Assembly (NCBI GenBank): GCA_029959085.1
Contig: JARWIR010000002.1
Span: 31,634,233-31,698,232, forward strand
Length of the DNA stretch: 64,000 bases
Origin: Nemophila menziesii
Lineage: Eukaryota > Streptophyta > Magnoliopsida > Boraginales > Hydrophyllaceae
Reading direction: 5' to 3'
The translations under genes were made by a program, and so were the position numbers. Positions 58,061 through 64,000 of the stretch are shown here, in pieces; the stretch's first letter is position 1, and each line of letters opens with the position of its first letter. The notes below the pieces were generated by a model, which worked only from the letters and a program-made list of their open reading frames with translations, was not told the DNA's origin and ran no database searches.

Positions 58061-59546
58061 TGTCACTTGGGAGTTGCCCTTGTGGACGCTAATTTAGCTG
58101 TTTTTCCATATGTGCTACTTGATTCTTTAAAATTTTAAACGATGTGGAACTAGATTTTTGCTCTTGTTTCATTTTCTGTGTAATAGAGATGAGTGTGTGT
58201 AAAGCTTGTTGAACATCTAACTCACCTTCTTGAGGTTGAGCGGGTAAGTCTGTCTGATTCAAATTACCAGTTTAGGAATCTTGAATAGGTTGTCTTTGGG
58301 CTTGATTTCCACGTCGATAAACTTGGTGGTTATTCTGTGGAATTTGTTGATAGTTATTTCCTTGGGTCGTGGTTGATATCCATAAGTAGGATTCGTGGCC
58401 CCATTTGGATTTGAATATTGGAAACCGAGATGTTTTATGTTTGGCTGATAACCTTGGCCACCTGAATTATAGTTCCCACGGTTAGAAACAAACTTCACAG
58501 ATTCTGGGTTGCTTTGACGATTCTCCCAATCATGATCATGTACACCTTCATTCGAACATCCATAAATCTCGTGAATAACATTCACATTAGCTCTTCTTCC
58601 CGAAAAACCTTCTTTAAAAGCTTAAGTGAGTTGTTTTAATTGTTGCTCAAATGTGTTCTTCAATTTTTTCTCCAACGAAGAGAACTTCTCATCAATTCCA
58701 ACACCACTATATCTATGAACTGCACCTCGGGTAGGTGTTCTCACGGTACTCCAACATATCTCATTCTTCATTGTTCTGTTTAATATTATTTTTGCATGAG
58801 TTGGTAATACCTGTAAAAATGCTCATCAATATAAAAAAATCTAGATATTTTCTAGAACGTCCCTCAAGGCCTTTGTAAAATATGGATATTTGATGCTCTT
58901 CTAAAAGACCATGATCTAGAACTCTTCTCAAGTATATTTGGAATCTGGTCCAACAAGTACCTAGGGGTTCTCTATGATCTTGTTCGAATAATGTCAACTC
59001 GATTTGTGCATTCAATATCATATTCCTTGGATAATAACGGTCAAAGAACTCTGTTTGTAGCTCATCCCAATTATTAATTTGACCTGTTTGTTGTTGATCA
59101 TGCCATTCACTCGCTGTGTCTATTAGGAAATATCTGAAAGTTGCGAAGTACATATGTTCTCTTATTACACCTTGCGTAACATACGCATCACATATTCGCA
59201 TAAACTTCGGTATCGCACCAATTGCATCTTCTCCAGCCACTTCTCAAAAAAATTCGAAGACTCGGAATTGGTTTAGCATACCCGTATCAGGTCTAAATCT
59301 TGCAACTTGAATATCTGGAGGGCCAACACCTGTAGAAGGAGCACGATATGGTAATTTTTCAGGACCTTACACGAACCAAGGATCATAACCTAATTGGAGT
59401 TGAGATTTTCCTCCAGGTGGAGGGGGAAGTCCTTGATTTTGAGTGTTTGGAATTTGAGGAATTGGAGGTTGATGAATTATAGGGTTTCCATCCTCATCCA
59501 CTTCCACCTGAGGATCATTATTGTTTTTGTTGTTTAAAGATTCCAT
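58061..59546 (-). pseudogene. gag of element C (minus strand)
   Basis: The start ATG at 59546-59544 gives MESLNNKNNNDPQVEVDEDG, about 190 bp inside the primer-binding site. In-frame stops lie at 59369 and 59246. The capsid is readable in the frame 59240-58761: IGAIPKFMRICDAYVTQGVI and EFFDRYYPRNMILNAQIELT. The zinc knuckle is decayed (CSNEGVHDHDWENR, two cysteines lost). An N/P/G-rich tail (NPNGATNPTYGYQPRPK) and a Q-rich coil follow. Confidence 0.85.
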
Positions 59547-59731
59547 TTCTTCTCTTGCTTACTTTTCGTCCTTCTCTCTTTTATTTTTAGCTCACAATAA
59601 TCTCTCAGGATTTGAGAGCATGCACCAAACCTGTAAACTCTGAGAAAAACAAAACAAAACAAAAGCGTAAAACTGAAAGAAAAAACAATTAAAACTACTT
59701 AGGGAGTAAACACCGGGGTCACACGCTGCAA

Positions 59732-59749
59732 TCCTCGGCAGCGGCGCCA
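59732..59749 (-). other. Primer-binding site of C (tRNA-Asp type)
   Basis: The minus strand reads TGGCGCCGCTGCCGAGGA, one base different from the sites of A and B. Confidence 0.88.
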
Positions 59750-59754
59750 AAAAC

Positions 59755-59829
59755 TGTGTGGGTCCTGGGGTGTAATAAAATTAACGATATATAAGAGGAC
59801 CTACTAACCGCAAGTGTACGGTTTTCCAA

Positions 59830-59892
<63 letters not shown>

Positions 59893-61267
59893 GATTTTGC
59901 TCTCAGGGATTGGACTGGTATAACCAAGATGTTTAACAAATAAGTAGGAGTAATTGCAAGTACGGAAAATAAAAGATAAAAGATTTTTGTTTGGTTTTGA
60001 GTTATAAGCTACTGGACACCAATAAATAAAATACTAAAGATTAACATAAAGTAAATCAACTAACAACTAAGAGATGCAGACGCGAGATGAGAGGTATACT
60101 TGAGTCTAGCAAGGGATCCACCTAAATTCATATAATTAATGCTTTTGTTTAAGGGTAAAGTCGGTATTTATGTATTAGTCAGTACTTTAATATCTCCTAA
60201 CTCCCGTCAGGGTAGACCATCCTACGGTATTACAAACCCCGTCAGGGTGATTATACCTGGTTAGTCAATCCCGTCAGGATCATTGACGAACACCCCACGT
60301 CTATTACCTAGGTCTGTAATTAAACCCTCCGTCAAGGTGATCACCACCACTATTGAATAGCTCAATTACTAATACCTACTTCTAATTGGCCAAATTAAAA
60401 GTAGTAAATAAGCTTGAAATAATAGTCAATACAAAATACCCAACTTAGATTAAATTTAACAACCCCAAATTCGGAAAACATCAATTAATAAATTAGGGCT
60501 TAACCCATAATTGCGATTCTCAAGCACTAAATGTTTATCTCATGTTCACAGTAAACACTATAAATAAAATAAAAGCATTCAGGTTTTCTAATATATAAAT
60601 AGGATAAAGAACCTAATTAAAGGGTTGGGTTGAACTATTGTTGAAGAAGAATGACTTATCTAGCTCTTCCTTTGCCTTCTGCCTTTTTGCTCTCCTCTGA
60701 CTTTTGGAAATAATGAAGCGTACTAAAAAATGAGGTCTAAAAGGCTATTTATACTAACCAAATCGAATTGGGCTTTTATTTTAATTAAATGATTAAAAAC
60801 CCAAGTCCAATGGGTAATTCCCGTAACTACTGTACACACTCTAGTAAAACGGGTCAGTCCTCAATTCGAGGTAACTCAGAGGTGAACTTTCTCCTTTGAA
60901 TCACCAAACCTGAATCAGTACCGTTTTGGATCTAAATCAGCAAGAATTATTAGCTCTTCAGATTCTTATGATTCTCTTTAACTCTTTGAGTGGTACTTTT
61001 TCTCTTTTGACCTCTCCTTTTGATCTATGACTTTAAACTTCACTTCTCCTCCTCATCTTGGTGCTCCCTAGCATCCATGTACCTAAGAAAAATATGCGAA
61101 AAACAAAGAAATTAATGCACGAAAGCTCTAAAATGAAAATAATATAGTTCTGAGGGGAGAAAGTGAAATATGACAAAATAAGCATAAAAGTCTATGTAAT
61201 AAGTCTAATTTCTACATAAAATGGTGTCTCCTAAGGGCATATATTTATCACAAAAAGGGAGACATCA
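59755..61267 (-). mobile_element. 5' LTR of element C
   Basis: On the minus strand it starts TGATGTCTCC at 61267 and ends near CCACACA at 59755, about 1.5 kb. TATA-like TATAAATA lies at 60753-60746. Plus-strand forms of the hairpin motifs are at 60198 (CCCGTCAGGGTAGA), 60238, 60268 and 60330. The U5 box (CCGCAAGTGTACGG) is near 59808. An (AT)n tract of about 60 bp sits in U5. Confidence 0.88.
59831..59889. repeat. (AT)n microsatellite in the U5 of C
   Basis: About 29 AT dinucleotides in an unbroken run replace the segment TTGGTTATACCAGTCC-type spacing seen around the U5 box in sister LTRs. Self-complementary; its length may vary between individuals. Confidence 0.95.
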
Positions 61268-61603
61268 ATATGATATTAAGTTTCTATGTTATTAGTGTGA
61301 ATTAAAGTTAATGCGGGAGGTAGTATAGTTGTTTTGTTGTGTAAGAGGTAGATTCTTGAGTTTGAGGTGATTTTATAGTAGTACAAGAGCTTTCTAGCAA
61401 CACTCTGTGATGTAACACAAGCCTGACAGTGGTGATAGGTATTAATTTTAATTATATTAAGGTTTTTATTGCGAGACCAAGATGAGGTATGCAGTATACG
61501 AGACCTTATTTGCGGTACATCACATATCCCATATACCGTCACTACAGGTTTGTTTATTTATGTTATGGTTCGCTATGAGTGAGAAAGTGGTGTCGCCTAA
61601 GGT
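61268..61603 (+). other. 3' UTR start of element F
   Basis: Sequence next to C's LTR resembles the post-pol UTR of G (TTGTTGTGTAAGAGGTAGAT; polypurine-like GAGTTTGAGGT at 61358). A worn palindrome-type region follows (GCAGTATACGAGACC, GCGGTACATCACATA). C therefore appears to be inserted in or joined to the 3' region of F. No coding. Confidence 0.5.
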
Positions 61604-62785
61604 GTGATAAGAATATGTTAACAAAATACAAATAAACGATGCACTAACACCCTAGACTAACCACGTTACTCACTGCAAGTATCACAGACCGTAAGCAAGT
61701 TTTAATGATAAGTCAGATTCGTTCTCAGGGACTTAGTGTGTTATACGAGTAGGTCAACTGAATAGAGTAACAATTAATAATTAAAATACAGAAAAGTAAA
61801 TAAATATGATTGAGGAGATAATTATTAAACTAAATAAATTAAAGACAAGTAAATAAAAGATGTAAGAAATAAGATGAGAGAATATAGCTCAGGTTTTGCG
61901 AGTATGCACTAATCTTTCTATTTCTTCTACTAGTTAATAAGAGTGATTAAAGCTCTTAGATAAGTAGTCAAGATTCTAAATTCCTCCTACCCCCTTCCGG
62001 GTGGACTAGGGTGACGACCTCACAATTACCAGGGGACTTAACTAAGGTGCTCCTACGCCACTAGGTTCTTATATAAGACTGGCCTGCAAATAATGATCGG
62101 TGATTAAATCAAACCTTAATGACTATCTAGTTTGGCAAGCCCTTCTGGTTCACTACCTCAGACTAGACGTTTATGTGGTGTTTAAATAATTAGAAACCCC
62201 TTCTGGGTGACCATCTAACTACTATTAGCGCATCCCTAAATTTATCAGGTTCAACACAGACAATAAATCAAAGCACATAAAACAAATATATGGTTAAGAA
62301 GCTATAATCAATTTAAAATAGTTCTCCCAAAGAAACATAGATAGAAGAAAATAGAATTCATAGATTATACATATGCAGAACCAAAACTATGGGAAAATTA
62401 GTTCATACTAGAAAAAATAAACTAAAAGAAAGATACATACTGTCAACTTGCTCTCTTGAATGATCTTTAATGATAAATAAAACTTAAGGACTAATTGTGG
62501 AAAGCAAGGACATGTTTACAATAGTTAAAGGGTGTATTTATAGGAGTATAGGAAGCCCTAATTCGGATTTCTTGGAGTAGGAGGCAAGCAATTGGACTTC
62601 TTTTTCAAATCAAATTCGTTTCCTATAATATAGGAGAAAAGAAAAATTGTTGTTGTCTTGTTTCGGCCGTAACTTCTTCAATATTGCTCTTATTGATGTG
62701 TTCTTTATAACGAAACTGACCGCGTCAAAAAGATCTACACTTTTGCTGTAGCCTGTTCTTCCAAATTCCCAGCCGATTTTGAGTT
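61604..62785 (-). mobile_element. LTR fragment of K/L type (minus strand)
   Basis: The end region (TTATCACACC on the minus strand) is at 61604. TATA-like TATTTATA is at 62535-62542. Hairpin motifs in worn form lie near 61990 and 62195. It stops near 62785, at the same internal region as in L, without the U3 start. No primer-binding site adjoins it, so it is a solo or truncated LTR within F. Confidence 0.7.
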
Positions 62786-64000
62786 ATGAGCTTATGGGCT
62801 ATTTTATTTGGCATGCTTTGAATATTTGAAGGAAACACACATTGATAGTAAAGAAAAGATTAGTAAGCAATGCGATAGAAGTATGTTTGATCTTAGGGAA
62901 CCTTAAGTGGTGTGTAGGCCGTGAGATCCAAGCTAGTTGATAAACCCATTTTATAAACGTGTTAAAGGTAAGAGAATGACGAAAATTGCATAGTCTAGAA
63001 AGTGATTAAGGCGGTTCCTTCATAAGCCCCTTATTGTCTTTTAGCTTGCTGTCCATTTGTTATTATATATCCTTCTCATCCCCTTCTATCCTTTATAAAG
63101 CCTTTTTATTATCCACATTATAAGCCATATCCCTCTAGATTATAGGACTTTCCCATATGACCCGCACTCGAATCCCGATGCATAGACAATTGTTTTAGAG
63201 ATTGAGTTTGGGGTGGTGGGTCCACCATTATGGGAATTGTTAATGGGTTGGGAATTTTTTTAGCATATTAATTGTGCTCTGTTCTATATTTTTATGATGA
63301 TTCACAGGTTTATTATATTGTAACCCTTTGCCAGGGTAAGAGTAAATGAAAAAAGCTATGAAAATCAAGTAAAGAAAAAAAATTATATGAGAAAAATAGC
63401 ATGATATCTCAACATTAAAAAGAGAGTCATAGCTATATTACAAAAGAAAAAAAAATTGGTATGAAAAGATTGAATATATTTAGACCGGTAAAGTGGAATT
63501 TTATGTGAACATCTTTATGCTTTAGTTTGGGTTATTTTGGATGCTAAATTGTGCATCAAAATCATTGGGTTGAGTGAGAAGGTTTTATGAGAGTAATTCA
63601 AGCTCTAGGGCGATTCGTTGATGGCTAGTGAAGAGAGAGCAAAAAACGCACTCTAAATTATCCAAATATACTTATCATACCATCCCTAAGCCAACATTAC
63701 GATCTTAAAAACCTTTTGATTCTTTGCTATGTGATCTAGAAATGATTGAGCTGTTAGAGAGTAGTTAAGTGGATCTTTGGATACTAGGGAAGGTCGATGA
63801 ACAATCTATAGCCTCCTTGGTAAACCGAGTAATGAACATCTCCTTCTTACATTGTGAAACTAATCTGATCTTGAATTCAAGCCGTGTTGATCGTAGATAT
63901 GACGAGCGTACATGTAATCTAGTTTGTAAATATTATTACATGAAAATTTTCCGAGTAGTTGCTTTGAGTCTATTCTATGTATTCTGCTATCTTCTTTCCC
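62786..64000 (+). other. 3' UTR of element F, runs off the window
   Basis: It matches the UTR of A, B and M in order: GCAATGCGATAGAAGTATGT (62868), CCCATATGACCCGCACTCGA (63152), GAGTTTGGGGTGGTGGGTCC (63204), TTGTAACCCTTTGCC (63318), GATGGCTAGTGAAGAGAGAG (63620), GAACAATCTATAGCC (63799). The terminal polypurine tract and 3' LTR would follow beyond the window end. No coding seen. Confidence 0.7.

Noticed and set aside
18560..61267. Endogenous pararetrovirus (caulimovirus-type) sequence
   Set aside because: The elements have LTRs, integrase with D,D,E residues, polypurine tracts and 5-bp target duplications, and no movement-protein or transactivator region was seen.
1..64000. Host protein-coding, tRNA or rRNA genes
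   Set aside because: Both strands were read for known families; all coding similarity belongs to gag, protease, pol or the post-pol ORF. The only tRNA-like signals are primer-binding sites.

Overview
This window is plant nuclear heterochromatin-type DNA, most likely from a flowering plant. It is built almost entirely of Ty3/gypsy LTR retrotransposons of the Athila lineage, inserted into and broken by one another. I see no host gene, tRNA, rRNA or CRISPR array. The lineage call rests on several features: Athila-type gag (conserved block around ADYQKFLN and the zinc knuckle CX2CX4HX4C), a DLGAS-type protease, an FMDD reverse transcriptase, a gypsy RNase H, a DDE integrase, and primer-binding sites reading TGGCGCCGCTGCCGGGGA, which resemble the complement of the tRNA-Asp 3' end. 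Long 3' regions follow pol, and LTRs are about 1.5-1.8 kb, starting TGATGTCTCC and ending CA.

Layout, with my own labels. A0(+) 1-2005 is the 3' end of an element cut by the window edge. It is followed by a hairpin-bearing tandem array (2006-2598). H(-) 2599-5340 and N(-) 5341-6643 are 3' LTRs with 3' UTRs. J(+) 6644-12177 is LTR, gag, protease and tail with no reverse transcriptase or integrase. K(-) 12178-14568 is a 5' LTR with a gag stub. G(+) 14569-17690 is protease to integrase with the integrase core deleted. A second stretch of the same tandem array lies at 17690-18559.

A(+) 18560-43553 is an old Athila copy with both LTRs. Its pol is split by B(+) 24212-37055, a complete 12.8-kb Athila element flanked by the 5-bp duplication GACTT. 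B is the best preserved copy: gag, protease, a pol with a single in-frame amber stop, and a downstream ORF of the plant-transposon/'env-like' type carrying one TGA.

To the right lie L(-) 43554-46978 (5' LTR, gag, protease), a low-complexity and palindromic minisatellite block (46979-48030), M(+) about 48032-52190, D(+) 52191-54180 (gag), C(-) 54181-61267 (5' LTR, gag, pol), and F(+) 61268-64000 (3' UTR with an LTR fragment inside).

All coding regions carry stops or frameshifts, so nothing here is autonomous as written. The most interesting signals are non-coding. (1) Tandem units that each hold a pair of CCGG palindromes sit just after pol in elements whose palindrome sequences differ. (2) Five polypurine-tract-like GAGTTTGGGGT motifs lie in each 3' region, the last three with conserved spacing. 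(3) Four short CCCTGACGGGG-type hairpins lie in the transcribed part of LTRs that are otherwise divergent. (4) A near-identical copy of the end of A, plus a shared GGTGA flank, suggests a duplication of about 41.6 kb. All comparisons were made by eye; no alignment or database search was run.
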